A stretch of 64,000 nucleotides of DNA, from positions 186,001 through 250,000 of the forward strand of contig JAEOTA010000081.1 in NCBI GenBank assembly GCA_016840085.1, written 5' to 3'. Below the pieces are notes generated by a model, which was not told the DNA's origin, ran no database searches, and saw only the letters and a list, made by a program, of their open reading frames with translations. Below are positions 18,577 to 28,126 of the stretch, piece after piece. The position numbers were made by a program, and so were the translations under genes. Positions within the stretch are counted from its first letter, which is position 1; each line of letters begins with the position of its first letter. The stretch comes from Promethearchaeota archaeon. GTDB taxonomy: Archaea > Asgardarchaeota > Lokiarchaeia > Sigyniarchaeales > SOKP01.

Positions 18577-19479
18577 ATGAATAAAGAAAAAGACTTCTAT
18601 TATTATATTTATAATAACAAAAATTATTATTATGGTCTTGAAGCCGAAAGAATTAATCAGATTTTAAAGAGAGTTCCTAGCAAAGGCAGTATTTTAGATG
18701 TTGGATGCGGTGATGGAAGACTGCTCAATAGAATAAATGCAAATTTTAAAATCGGCGTAGATTTTACTATTAAACCTTTATTCTATGTTAAAAATATGGT
18801 ATTCGCAGCAAATGCCAGTAATCTTCCTTTTTCTAATAATAGTTTTGACGTAGTAATATGTTCTGAAGTTCTAGAACACTTAGATAATCCAACCTATAGC
18901 AAAACTCTTCATGAAATATTGAGAGTCTCTTCTCGATATATATTAATATCTGTTCCCTATAAGGAAAATTTAAATCAAAGAACGGCAAAATGTAAAAATT
19001 GCAATCGTTTGTTTAATGCAAGCTTACACTATAGAGCTTTTGATGAGGGTATGTTTGATAATCTATTTCCAGATGCCATTATTATTTTAATTGAAAAATT
19101 TGGTTATAGAAAGTTTTTTCCTGACATTTTTAATAAAGTAAAGAGATTATCAGGTAATTATTTTATTAAAGATAATATAATATGTCCTTATTGTGGAAAT
19201 AAAAATCCCTGTAAAAAAAATAATTTAATAGGGAAGAGTTTAAATTTTTTATTAATCCTTGTAAAAAAATTTTTTTTCTTTTCTAATAAGAAAAAACCAA
19301 TTTGGATCCTTGTTATATTTGAAAAAAGAAGACATAAAGTTATTAAAAGTTATAAAATTGAAAATATATTGGTATGTCCTATATGTCACAAACGATTATC
19401 TTATAAAGATGATATTACAAGATGTAAAAATGGGCATAAATTTTATCATATCAATGAGATTTTAGATCTGAGAGTATAA
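18577..19479 (+). CDS. SAM methyltransferase with added zinc knuckles and Trm112-like tail
   Basis: The N-terminal domain is a Methyltransf_11-type fold: motif I ILDVGCGDGRLL (residues 39-50) and motif IV DVVICSEVLEHL (91-102). Cysteine pairs follow at C139/C142 and C203/C206/C212. The C-terminal end has C267-x2-C270, then C283 and H287, and finishes HINEILDLRV. That arrangement resembles the Trm112-like/Trm112p zinc domain that often accompanies methyltransferases. The fusion suggests a self-contained enzyme and activator. Its substrate is unknown; position argues for sugar or lipid-linked glycan methylation. It converges on the flippase gene. Confidence 0.68.
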   Translation: MNKEKDFYYYIYNNKNYYYGLEAERINQILKRVPSKGSILDVGCGDGRLLNRINANFKIGVDFTIKPLFYVKNMVFAANASNLPFSNNSFDVVICSEVLEHLDNPTYSKTLHEILRVSSRYILISVPYKENLNQRTAKCKNCNRLFNASLHYRAFDEGMFDNLFPDAIIILIEKFGYRKFFPDIFNKVKRLSGNYFIKDNIICPYCGNKNPCKKNNLIGKSLNFLLILVKKFFFFSNKKKPIWILVIFEKRRHKVIKSYKIENILVCPICHKRLSYKDDITRCKNGHKFYHINEILDLRV

Positions 19480-19512
19480 TTCCTTGGATATAATCTATTT
19501 AAAACCCCTTTT

Positions 19513-21192
19513 TTAATCTCTTACTATTTTCTTCAAGATATTCATACATTTTCTAATAAAGATATGTAGCCCTGTACTTTTATCAAAAAAAGCTTCAATA
19601 TATTCAATATCTTTAGTTGTAAATACTCTAAAAATTATTATTAAACATAAAAATGTTAATATAAATAAACTTATCGAGATTAGGTTTAATTTACTGAAGA
19701 ATAATAGGTTTAAACTTTCAAGTATTAGAAGGTTTACTTTATTAAGTATTACAATTTCTAAAAGCCATACTACCCCTAAAGCTATAAAAAATGTTAAAAA
19801 CAATAATATTAATTTGATAACATTTAATTCAATTTTTCCAACTTTAATACTTAACACTACGGCAATAATTGAAATTATTAAATTACTCATAATAATACCA
19901 AAAATCCCCCATAATAATCCAAAATTTATTAGAAATGTCAAAAAGATTGGTACTCTTACTATAAAAGCAATAACCCTATAACTTAACATAACTTTCGTTT
20001 TTCCAATGGATAAGATCAATGCTTCAAAGGGCATTCCAATGCTTAAGAATATTAAGGTGAAAAGCATTAAATTAAGGATATTTGTATAGATTAAATAAGA
20101 TTGTCCATAAATAAAAGCCAAAAAGAATTCAGTACATAAGAATAATACTCCTGTTATTAATGTTAATAAAAATATCGAATATATTAGCACTAAATTATAT
20201 AATTTATTGATTTGATAATAATTATTTTTAGCACTTAATCCTGAAAAAGATATGAGCAATGGATTAGAAAAAGTTAGAGCAACACTGGAAGAAACGCCAA
20301 TATAATTTTTCGAAATATTAAAACCTGTCACTATCTCTGCTGAAGCAAATATTGCTATTGATTGAGTTTGGATCTCTGACCAAATATCAGTAAAAAACCT
20401 TCCCAATCTGATAGGTCCACCATAATTTAGAGTTTTACTAATAAAATCTTTCAAATCTTCATTTCTTTTTTCTGTATGTTGAATTTTAGTATATTTTATA
20501 ATCACAATTAAACAACTTAAAATGAATGGAAATAAAAATGATAAAAGATCGATATATGCCACAATTTCAATTTTAAGAGGATTAAAAAAATAGAAAGAAA
20601 ATATTAAAGCACTTATGTTAAAACAATATCTAATCAGTAATAATAAAAAAAGAACATTAAACATATTTAATCCTCTATAAATTGAAGCTAAAACATTATT
20701 TAAACTCAAAATTACTATAAGTGGAGACAAAATTATTAAAAGATTTGTATAATCTTTTATAGTAATTGTAAATATTTGGCTAAAAAAAAAAAATAAAACT
20801 AAACTGATGAGGAATAATGGACATGTAAATAATAATTTTAAGTAAATAGCTTTTTTTATGAAAAATTTTAAATTACTATATTCTTTTAAAGCCAAATATT
20901 GAGGAATATAATAATTTAAAGTAGCATCTAATCCAGGAGGCAAAAAACTCAAAAAAATATTGAAAATTGCAATATATGAAAGAGCTATAATTAACATACC
21001 CCATAACTCTTGAGTAATTAATCTTGCTAATAAGAAAGAAGTGACTAATGAGAGAAAAAAAGACCCATAAGAACTTAAAAATGAATAAAGTGAGTTTTTA
21101 GCTAGGATTCTATGAGTTTTTGTAATTTTTACTTTTTGGGCTTTATTATTGTCTATTGACATGTTTGAAAATTCATTAAACTCATTCATCAA
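19513..21192 (-). CDS. Wzx-type polysaccharide flippase (MOP superfamily)
   Basis: A 559-aa integral membrane protein with about 14 hydrophobic helices, matching the polysaccharide biosynthesis/oligosaccharide flippase branch of the MATE/MOP superfamily. It would move lipid-linked oligosaccharides across the cytoplasmic membrane. The first helix follows an Asn/Lys-rich cytoplasmic head, and early residues LLARLITQELWGML match the conserved ARxLxxxxyGxx motif of Wzx proteins. It lies between a methyltransferase gene (convergent) and a glycosyltransferase gene (divergent). MurJ is less likely given the context. Confidence 0.82.
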   Translation of the reverse strand: MMNEFNEFSNMSIDNNKAQKVKITKTHRILAKNSLYSFLSSYGSFFLSLVTSFLLARLITQELWGMLIIALSYIAIFNIFLSFLPPGLDATLNYYIPQYLALKEYSNLKFFIKKAIYLKLLFTCPLFLISLVLFFFFSQIFTITIKDYTNLLIILSPLIVILSLNNVLASIYRGLNMFNVLFLLLLIRYCFNISALIFSFYFFNPLKIEIVAYIDLLSFLFPFILSCLIVIIKYTKIQHTEKRNEDLKDFISKTLNYGGPIRLGRFFTDIWSEIQTQSIAIFASAEIVTGFNISKNYIGVSSSVALTFSNPLLISFSGLSAKNNYYQINKLYNLVLIYSIFLLTLITGVLFLCTEFFLAFIYGQSYLIYTNILNLMLFTLIFLSIGMPFEALILSIGKTKVMLSYRVIAFIVRVPIFLTFLINFGLLWGIFGIIMSNLIISIIAVVLSIKVGKIELNVIKLILLFLTFFIALGVVWLLEIVILNKVNLLILESLNLLFFSKLNLISISLFILTFLCLIIIFRVFTTKDIEYIEAFFDKSTGLHIFIRKCMNILKKIVRD

Positions 21193-21277
21193 TATAAATT
21201 CAATTTAAAATAAAAATATTAAAAATAAATTATTAGTTTAACTATATTTTTTAAAAATTTAAAATTCAATTAATAAA

Positions 21278-22564
21278 ATGGAATTTAGTAATATCTCAAA
21301 ATTGCAACATGAATTTAGACCCACGATCTTACACTTATTGAATACTTCTCTTCCAAATTTGTCAGGATATTCAATTAGAACCCAAAATATTCTAAGACAT
21401 CTGAAGGATTATTGTTCCTTATACGCAATGACAGAACCAAGATTCCTTCCAAATAGAAATCCTGATCTTATAGATAATATTTTCTATTACCGTTATCCTC
21501 CTATTTCTGGGATTAATTACTTCTTTAATCCAACAATTCAAAAAATAATCAAAAAAGCCAAAATAAATAATTGGTATTATCAAACACTATTTAAAAATGC
21601 TTCATTAGTTTTAAGAAATTTCTTAAATACTTATCCTATAGACATAATACATATACATTCATCCTCATTTTATGGTAAATATGGGGGAAAAGTCGCTAAA
21701 GAATACAAGATTCCTTTTATTTATGAACTTCGAGGATTTCTAGAGGATACTCATGTGGGATTAGGTATTCTAAAAGAAAATTCTTTTATATATCATAGAA
21801 AACAAGAAAAAACCTATTCAATATTAAAAAAAGCAGATGTCATTATAACGCTTGGAGAACCTATGAAAAACGAATTAATATGCCACGGTTTTGATAAAAA
21901 TAAAATTATCATAATTCCAAATGGCGTAAATACTCAAAAATTTAAACCAATACCACCAAATTTACATCTAAAGAAAAATTTATCAATTGAAAATGATTAT
22001 ATTCTTGGATATATTGGTTCTATAAGAAGAATTGAAGGGATTGAGATTCTGCTAATGGCATTAAAATTAATAAAGAAGAAAATCAATAATATAAAACTAT
22101 TATTAATAGGACCTTATAATTATGATTATCTCCAAGATTTAATCACATTAACTGAAAAATTAAATATTAAAAAGAATATTTTAATTATCGGTAAAATTCC
22201 AAATTCAAGAATACAAGAATATTATTCAATACTAGATATATGTATTATTCCACGGTTAAATTTAAAAGTAAATCGTTTAGTAACTCCATTAAAACCATTA
22301 GAAGTTATGGCAATGGGAAAAGTCTTAATAACTAGTAATCTTCCAGCTCTAAGAGAACTTGTAAAACCGAAAATCTCTGGAATTTTATTTGAAGCTGAAA
22401 ATCATCAAGATTTATCAGAAAAAATACTTGAAGTTTTAAATGATGAGAATAAAAGGAACAATCTAGGAAAGAGTGCAAGACAATTTGTTGAAGACAATTA
22501 TGACTGGAAAATTATAATAAAGAAGTATTTTTCTATTTATCAAGAACTAATAAATAAAAGATAA
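21278..22564 (+). CDS. Glycosyltransferase family 4
   Basis: GT-B fold glycosyltransferase. The N-terminal half has the loop LPNLSGYSIRTQNIL typical of GT4 acceptor domains, and IDIIHIHSSSFYG. The C-terminal half begins ILGYIGSIRRIEGIEILLMAL and has the nucleotide-sugar motif ending in PLKPLEVMAMGK, the EX7E-like region. The length of 428 aa is normal, with no signal or membrane helix, so it acts at the inner membrane face. Donor and acceptor are unknown. It is divergent from the flippase, with an 85-base shared promoter region. Confidence 0.85.
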   Translation: MEFSNISKLQHEFRPTILHLLNTSLPNLSGYSIRTQNILRHLKDYCSLYAMTEPRFLPNRNPDLIDNIFYYRYPPISGINYFFNPTIQKIIKKAKINNWYYQTLFKNASLVLRNFLNTYPIDIIHIHSSSFYGKYGGKVAKEYKIPFIYELRGFLEDTHVGLGILKENSFIYHRKQEKTYSILKKADVIITLGEPMKNELICHGFDKNKIIIIPNGVNTQKFKPIPPNLHLKKNLSIENDYILGYIGSIRRIEGIEILLMALKLIKKKINNIKLLLIGPYNYDYLQDLITLTEKLNIKKNILIIGKIPNSRIQEYYSILDICIIPRLNLKVNRLVTPLKPLEVMAMGKVLITSNLPALRELVKPKISGILFEAENHQDLSEKILEVLNDENKRNNLGKSARQFVEDNYDWKIIIKKYFSIYQELINKR

Positions 22565-22976
22565 AAAGTTAAATTTTACACTAAAATTTAAACCCAAATA
22601 AAAGAATTAAATTTCCTCGGGAATTCTCTTAATCTTTCTTAGAATTGATAGTAAAAATTGGAATAATCATTGAAAAATAAATTTTTTGATTAAAATTTTA
22701 TATAAAACATATTTTAGAAATAGAAATTTTAAGGAGTAAGATTAAATAAAGTTCTACTATTTTTAAATTTCTCATCCAGTTTATCTTTATCTTGACAAGA
22801 GTTTTCAAATAAAAAATTCACAAATTAAGTTGAATCATAATTACAATAAAATTTTTTTTACCTTTAATCTTTTTAATAGGATCATTAAATTTAAATTAGT
22901 TTTTTTAACTTCTAATATCAAAATTTTGATAAATTTATTCTAAAGGAATAAATATCATTCAGAATTATCTTTTTTT
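22565..22976. other. 412-base spacer
   Basis: A+T-rich gap between two plus-strand glycosyltransferase genes. I see no supported coding remnant or strong structure in it; it presumably holds the promoter of the downstream gene. Confidence 0.45.
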
Positions 22977-24188
22977 ATGGTTTTGCTAAACCAGATAAAA
23001 AATATAATAGATTTATTTTTAGATTTTATATTATCAATAGATTTCATTACTTTCCTTGTTATCTTTGTATTTTTATATAATTTATTAATCTATCTAATCA
23101 GAGATAAGATTTATATTAGAAGTTTTAAGCAATATAAAGATCCTAAAGTTGTAAGTATATCTGACTTAAAAGATTTACCTCTTGTAAATATTATTATCCC
23201 TGCTTGGAAAGAGGGAAAATTGTTTGAGGATTGTTTATTATCTATTACTAAGTTAAATTATCCATATTTAAAAGTCATTATAAGCGCAGGGGGTAATGAA
23301 GAAACAATTCAAATAGTTAATTCATTTAAAAAATTCAAAAATTTTATTATTTTAAAACAAAAACCTGGGGGAAAAATGAAGGCATTGAATGATTGTTTAA
23401 AATATGTATCTGAAGGAATTATCTATTCAATTGATGCTGATGTAATCTTGAATAATGAAATTCTAATAAGAATGCTTTATCCTTTAGTAAATATAAATCA
23501 ATATGTAACAGCAGGTAGTGTGAGACCTTTAAAATTTCAAGAAAATATCGATATTGTTAAATATATGCTTATAAATCGAAATACAAATTTTCGAATTAAA
23601 TTTTCAAGATTAGGAAGGGCTGATATATCTGGACCTAATAGTTGTTTCAAATATGAAGTTATTGAAAAAGTTGGTAATTTTTTGGATGATAAATTATTTC
23701 TTGCGTCAGATAGATTTAGAGGACCTCTAATATTCTCCAAAGGATATAAAATATATTGGTTAACTGATTATCGAGGAAAAATTTTTACTTACTTTCCTGA
23801 CTCATTAAAAAAATATTTCTTACAGGAATTTCGCTGGAGAATAAATTCATTAACAAATCCTTATATGAAAAAAAAGGTGAAAATTTATATTAAATTTTTA
23901 ATTTCTTTTTTAATTTCTCTGTATCTTTTAAGCTCTCCATTCTTCATTTTTTTTAATATAAATTTAGCCTTAATAGGTCTTATTATGTTATTAAGTAAAT
24001 ATTTAAAGAAACTAAGAAGAATTGTATTTTTTAAGAGAACAACTAATAAAAATTTTTATGAAAAATTTGGGCTCCTTTTTTTCTTAAAATTAGTGATTTT
24101 TATATATATAGATGAGATATTAACTTTTTATTTAGGTATTAATTTGTTAATTACTCGAAATAAGCAACCCAAAATAAAGATAAAATAA
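22977..24188 (+). CDS. Membrane-anchored family 2 glycosyltransferase
   Basis: One N-terminal membrane helix (about residues 18-42) is followed by a GT2 (GT-A fold) domain: VNIIIPAWKEGKLFEDCL near 70-87, the metal-binding SIDADV near 152-157, and QEFRWRIN near 283, the QxxRW motif of processive GT2 enzymes. Two or three C-terminal helices follow (about 305-340 and 365-385). This plan resembles hyaluronan/cellulose synthase-like or dolichyl-phosphate-linked synthases. It likely extends or transfers sugars at the membrane for the surface glycan. The substrate is not identifiable. Confidence 0.8.
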   Translation: MVLLNQIKNIIDLFLDFILSIDFITFLVIFVFLYNLLIYLIRDKIYIRSFKQYKDPKVVSISDLKDLPLVNIIIPAWKEGKLFEDCLLSITKLNYPYLKVIISAGGNEETIQIVNSFKKFKNFIILKQKPGGKMKALNDCLKYVSEGIIYSIDADVILNNEILIRMLYPLVNINQYVTAGSVRPLKFQENIDIVKYMLINRNTNFRIKFSRLGRADISGPNSCFKYEVIEKVGNFLDDKLFLASDRFRGPLIFSKGYKIYWLTDYRGKIFTYFPDSLKKYFLQEFRWRINSLTNPYMKKKVKIYIKFLISFLISLYLLSSPFFIFFNINLALIGLIMLLSKYLKKLRRIVFFKRTTNKNFYEKFGLLFFLKLVIFIYIDEILTFYLGINLLITRNKQPKIKIK

Positions 24189-24278
24189 ATTTAGAATCCT
24201 TCTTAAAATCAATAATTATATAAAAAGCAAAAGTTATTTTGACTTTTATAATCTCTATAAATATAGGAAGATTTAACC

Positions 24279-25186
24279 TTATTGTTTGAATACTACATCA
24301 GTTGTATTAACCAAATCTCTAATATCAATTCGCTTTCTCTCATCAAGAGATAATGCGTTATAAGAATATTTTTTCATAAATATGTGTAAATCTTCTATTT
24401 TATATCCCAATAATGGATAAGCTTTAGGAGCAATTTCAACAATAATAGGTGGCAACTTTTCTTTATTATTCTCAAAATATGAAGCTAATCCTTTCAAAAC
24501 TGGAAATTCGAATCCTTCCACATCGATTTTTATAAGGGAAATCTTTTCAATATTCTTTTCAAATATATAATCGTTTAAACATTTAACTCTAACTTTAATA
24601 GTGTTTTCGATTTCATTTGTGTTCATAAATCCACGTACCATTGTATTCCAGCCCTTATTTTTTTATTTAAATCAATATTAGATATTCCTTCTGTTTCACC
24701 TAAAGCATAATTGTTTACAAATATTTGATGATTTTTATTTAAATGAGAGAATTCCAATAGTTTTTCGAAATATACAGGCACCGGCTCAAAACTGTGAACT
24801 TGTCCTTTTTTGCCAACAAGTCCTGTTCCAATAGCAGTTATATATCCTATGTGTGCTCCTACATCTATAAAAATATCTCCTTTTTTAAGATATTTTAATA
24901 AAACACTTACTAATCTTGTTGAATATAATCCTAAATATAAAACCCTCATTCTCGGATAATTTTCAAAGTTAAAGATATAAGTTATTCCATTAAGCTTCCT
25001 TTGAATCTAATTTAACTTTATTTTTGGGAATTCCTGAATTATTTAAGTAGAAAGAGATTTACAGATATTAATTAATTCTTTAAAATAATAAATTGGGTTT
25101 TGAATTAATATCGAAATTTGTTTAAAAAGTATTTTGCAATAATCGGGTAAATTTCTCAGATATTTTCTTCCTATCTTATTAATCAT
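24279..25186 (-). pseudogene. Decayed FkbM-family methyltransferase
   Basis: Reading the minus strand from ATG 25184-25186 gives one frame broken by TAA (25043-25045) and TAG (25007-25009). It then continues through YIFNFENYPRM, the SAM motif FIDVGAHIGYITA and SFEPVPVYFEKL, which are FkbM hallmarks. That frame ends after the A7 run (T7 on plus, 24658-24664). Adding one base there restores NKGWNTMVRGF and joins the last part, with IKIDVEGFEFPVLKG and the normal end at 24279. The full repaired length, about 302 codons, fits the family. Two stops and one frameshift indicate a dead gene. A simple homopolymer sequencing error would explain only the frameshift. Confidence 0.75.
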
Positions 25187-25359
25187 TTCATATTTCTCAT
25201 CTGTAATTGGAAATTTAACTTATATTTCAATTATAATAATCATAGAGTCTTATATTTTACTATTTAAATAAAATAACAAAAATTTTTTTTGATTTTAAAT
25301 ATTTATTTGAATAAGAACTCTTTTATAGAATTAACTTATCCTTAATATGAGATTATAAG

Positions 25360-26592
25360 ATGAATTTAAAATCCCTACATAGAATATTAAATAAATATGA
25401 TTATTTTAAACAAAATAAACTCTATACAATTACAAGAAAAATTATTTTTCCCTTTATCTTAAAAGTAGTATCAAAACTCTTTCAAAGCAAGATAGATGAT
25501 AAATTAATTGTAATGAGCGCTTATGGAGGTTATGAATACTTAGATAATACAAAATACCTATTTGAATTTCTAAACAGATACTCAGACTATAAGTTAGTTT
25601 GGATTACAAGATCTCAAGAAGTACTAAATAAATTAAGAAAAAAGGGACATAAAGCGGTATATAATTATGATTTAGAGGCGATTCGTCTATTAAGAAAAGC
25701 TAAATTTATTTTTATTACTCATGGATATGTTGACATCTTACCTATAGAATTTTCTCCAGGAACTATTGTTATTTTTACTTGGCATGGAACCCCAATTAAA
25801 AAAATGGATGAATCTCCCATCTATGATAAATGGAGTGATTTTTTTCATTTAAAACTGAAATACGATCAATATGTAGATTATATGTTAACACCTACAAAAG
25901 ATAAAAGAGAACATAAAATTTTAAGCAAAGCATTTAAATTATCTCTTAAAAAAATTTTACCTCTTGGTTATCCTAAATTAGATCTTCTTTTTAATAAGGA
26001 TGAAAATTTTATTACAAATTTAAAAAAATCCTATCAAATTCCTGATAATATTGATAAAATAATTCTATATTGTCCTACTTATAGGCAAAATTTTACATTA
26101 AATTTTCCTTTTAAACCTGAACATTTAAAGAAATTAAATGATTTACTTGATAATACTAATTCTCTTTTTCTCATAAAGGCTCATATGTTTGTACAAAATA
26201 TAAAATTTAAAAATTATGGGAACATAAAAGTCGTTCCTAAAACGGCAAATATAGAAGAACTATACTTAATAACTGATATTCTCATAACAGACTATTCCTC
26301 AACAATGCTAGATTTCTCTTTACTAAATAGGCCAATTCTTTTATTTCCTTATGATTATGATGAATATTTAAAAGAAATTGGTTTATATTATAATTTAGAA
26401 GATATTGCTCCAGGACCGATTTTTTTTGATGTTGATAATTTAATAGAAAGTATAAAAAACATTTCCCAAATCGATAAGAATTACAAAGAAAAGAGAAAAA
26501 ATATTCGGGATCGTTTTAATAAATATGTCGATGGAAAATCAACGGAAAGATTATTAGACTTTTTAAAAATTGATTATCGCAGGGCTATTTAA
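25360..26592 (+). CDS. CDP-glycerol glycerophosphotransferase-like protein (TagB/TagF family)
   Basis: GT-B-like polymer transferase of the family that adds glycerol-phosphate or ribitol-phosphate to glycans in bacterial teichoic acids. TWHGTPIKKMD near residues 138-148 carries the conserved His motif. YCPTYR near 229-234 and ITDYSSTMLDFSLL near 308-321 form the rest of the active-site signature. The 410-aa length is full for the catalytic domain, without the extra membrane helix. It suggests phosphodiester-linked decoration of the surface glycan. A paralogue lies at 29326-30531 on the other strand. No CDP-glycerol-forming enzyme is in the window. Confidence 0.8.
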   Translation: MNLKSLHRILNKYDYFKQNKLYTITRKIIFPFILKVVSKLFQSKIDDKLIVMSAYGGYEYLDNTKYLFEFLNRYSDYKLVWITRSQEVLNKLRKKGHKAVYNYDLEAIRLLRKAKFIFITHGYVDILPIEFSPGTIVIFTWHGTPIKKMDESPIYDKWSDFFHLKLKYDQYVDYMLTPTKDKREHKILSKAFKLSLKKILPLGYPKLDLLFNKDENFITNLKKSYQIPDNIDKIILYCPTYRQNFTLNFPFKPEHLKKLNDLLDNTNSLFLIKAHMFVQNIKFKNYGNIKVVPKTANIEELYLITDILITDYSSTMLDFSLLNRPILLFPYDYDEYLKEIGLYYNLEDIAPGPIFFDVDNLIESIKNISQIDKNYKEKRKNIRDRFNKYVDGKSTERLLDFLKIDYRRAI

Positions 26593-26601
26593 AATTTTAT
26601 T

Positions 26602-27771
26602 TTAAGCAATTATATTAATAAAATTTCTAAACATTTCAATTTCTTTGGAAATTGAATATTTCTGCATAGCATATTCTTTTGCTAAATTTTGTAATTCTTT
26701 CACTTTTCTCGGGTTTTCTAACCATAATTTATATAATTCTTTAAATTTTTCTTTAAATTCTTCTTTATTTAAATTCTGAAGAAAAAACGCAAAATTTTTT
26801 CCTTTTAATATCTCAATTGAACCTACTGTCTTTGTACAAATAATTATCAATTTTGATGCTAGTGCTTCTATTATCACTCTACCAAATGGTTCCTTGCGAG
26901 AAGAGAATAAAAATATATCATTTTTTTTAATAGCTTCTGCTAATTCCTCCTGAGTTAGATATCCTAAAGAGCTAATAAAATTTGGAAATTTTTTTTCTAA
27001 TCTTTCAACCTCTGGTCTTAAAGGTCCAACACCTATTATTTCAAAAAATAGTTTGAGATCTTTATTTTGATTTAAGAACTCTTCAATTGCTTTTAATAAA
27101 ACACCAACTCCTTTGTGCATATCATCGAGAAAACCCATATAGACAAATTTTAAGACATCACTTCTCCTCTTCTCTTTATCATTATCATCAAACTTATCTA
27201 ATTCTAATCCTTCGATTAAGAAAACCACTTTTTTCTTCTCAAAAAAATTTTCAAGGTATTTTTTAGTATGAAGTGATATCGTATGATGATATACATTTTT
27301 TTTAATAAGAGAAAAAAATAATATAGAAATTCGATATGTCAGATTATAGATTGATATTTTTTTTTCACTATGTAAAGGTTTATGATATCCAATAATTAAT
27401 TTATTTCGAGGATTTAATATCTTAGTAAACAATAAAATCAGATTTATTTTAAAATTACCAGCACTGGTATAGATGATATCATTTTCTCTAACCTTCTTCA
27501 TTAATTTTATTACTGTCCGAGGATAAGGAAAATTAAATTTTTTATTCAAAATGTTAAGTTGAGCAAATTTCAATTGAGAATTTCTTTTTACTCCACGTAA
27601 TCTTTTTTCAATTTCTTCTTTCCATAAAAATTTCTTATTAAGTAGGATATTTGTATCTATCAGAGTTACTTTATAATAATCTTGTAATCCAGCAGCTAAT
27701 TCTATAAAAAAGATTTCGCCTCCTCTTCCGTTTTCCAAAGCAATTTTAGAGAAAACTAATATTTTTAACAT
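26602..27771 (-). CDS. Glycosyltransferase family 4
   Basis: GT-B glycosyltransferase, 389 aa. The N-terminus has LENGRGGEIFFIELAAGL, the GG-loop of GT4 enzymes. The C-terminal donor domain has FVYMGFLDDMHKGVGVLLKAI and SSRKEPFGRVIIEALASKL, the EPFGxxxxEA motif that holds the nucleotide sugar. The sugar is not identifiable. It converges on the CDP-glycerol transferase gene with nine bases between stops. A relic of a related gene's 3' end is at 30808-30975. Confidence 0.85.
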   Translation of the reverse strand: MLKILVFSKIALENGRGGEIFFIELAAGLQDYYKVTLIDTNILLNKKFLWKEEIEKRLRGVKRNSQLKFAQLNILNKKFNFPYPRTVIKLMKKVRENDIIYTSAGNFKINLILLFTKILNPRNKLIIGYHKPLHSEKKISIYNLTYRISILFFSLIKKNVYHHTISLHTKKYLENFFEKKKVVFLIEGLELDKFDDNDKEKRRSDVLKFVYMGFLDDMHKGVGVLLKAIEEFLNQNKDLKLFFEIIGVGPLRPEVERLEKKFPNFISSLGYLTQEELAEAIKKNDIFLFSSRKEPFGRVIIEALASKLIIICTKTVGSIEILKGKNFAFFLQNLNKEEFKEKFKELYKLWLENPRKVKELQNLAKEYAMQKYSISKEIEMFRNFINIIA

Positions 27772-28126
27772 TTTATGAAAAGATGTATATGAATATTATC
27801 TATTGATTTTAATTAAGTTAATTTTGTAATATATTTTTAAAAGTTTATAATTTTGATACATATAGATTTTCAAATGATTACAAATTGAAAAATTCATTGA
27901 TTAAATAAATATTAGATAAATTCTAAAATTATTTTAAGAACTATTAGTGAAAATTATTAGATCATGATACTTTAATAGTGAAGGGAGAAAATAACCATCT
28001 TTTAAAAATCTTAAAGGCTTCACACACCAATCCAAAAAACTTAAAAAATACAAGATTTATTAATATTTTCTAAAAAATTTAATAATTAAGTTAAAAATTA
28101 ATCTATAATTTCTCTTAATAAATATT
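27772..28126. other. 355-base spacer between divergent genes
   Basis: A+T-rich divergent promoter region between the glycosyltransferase and the SDR dehydratase gene. No coding remnant, repeat or strong hairpin was seen. Confidence 0.45.

Noticed and set aside
24623..24949. Treating the two FkbM pieces as two separate small genes
   Set aside because: The pieces join exactly after a one-base repair, and the conserved FkbM sequence also continues upstream past two stops; they are one broken gene.
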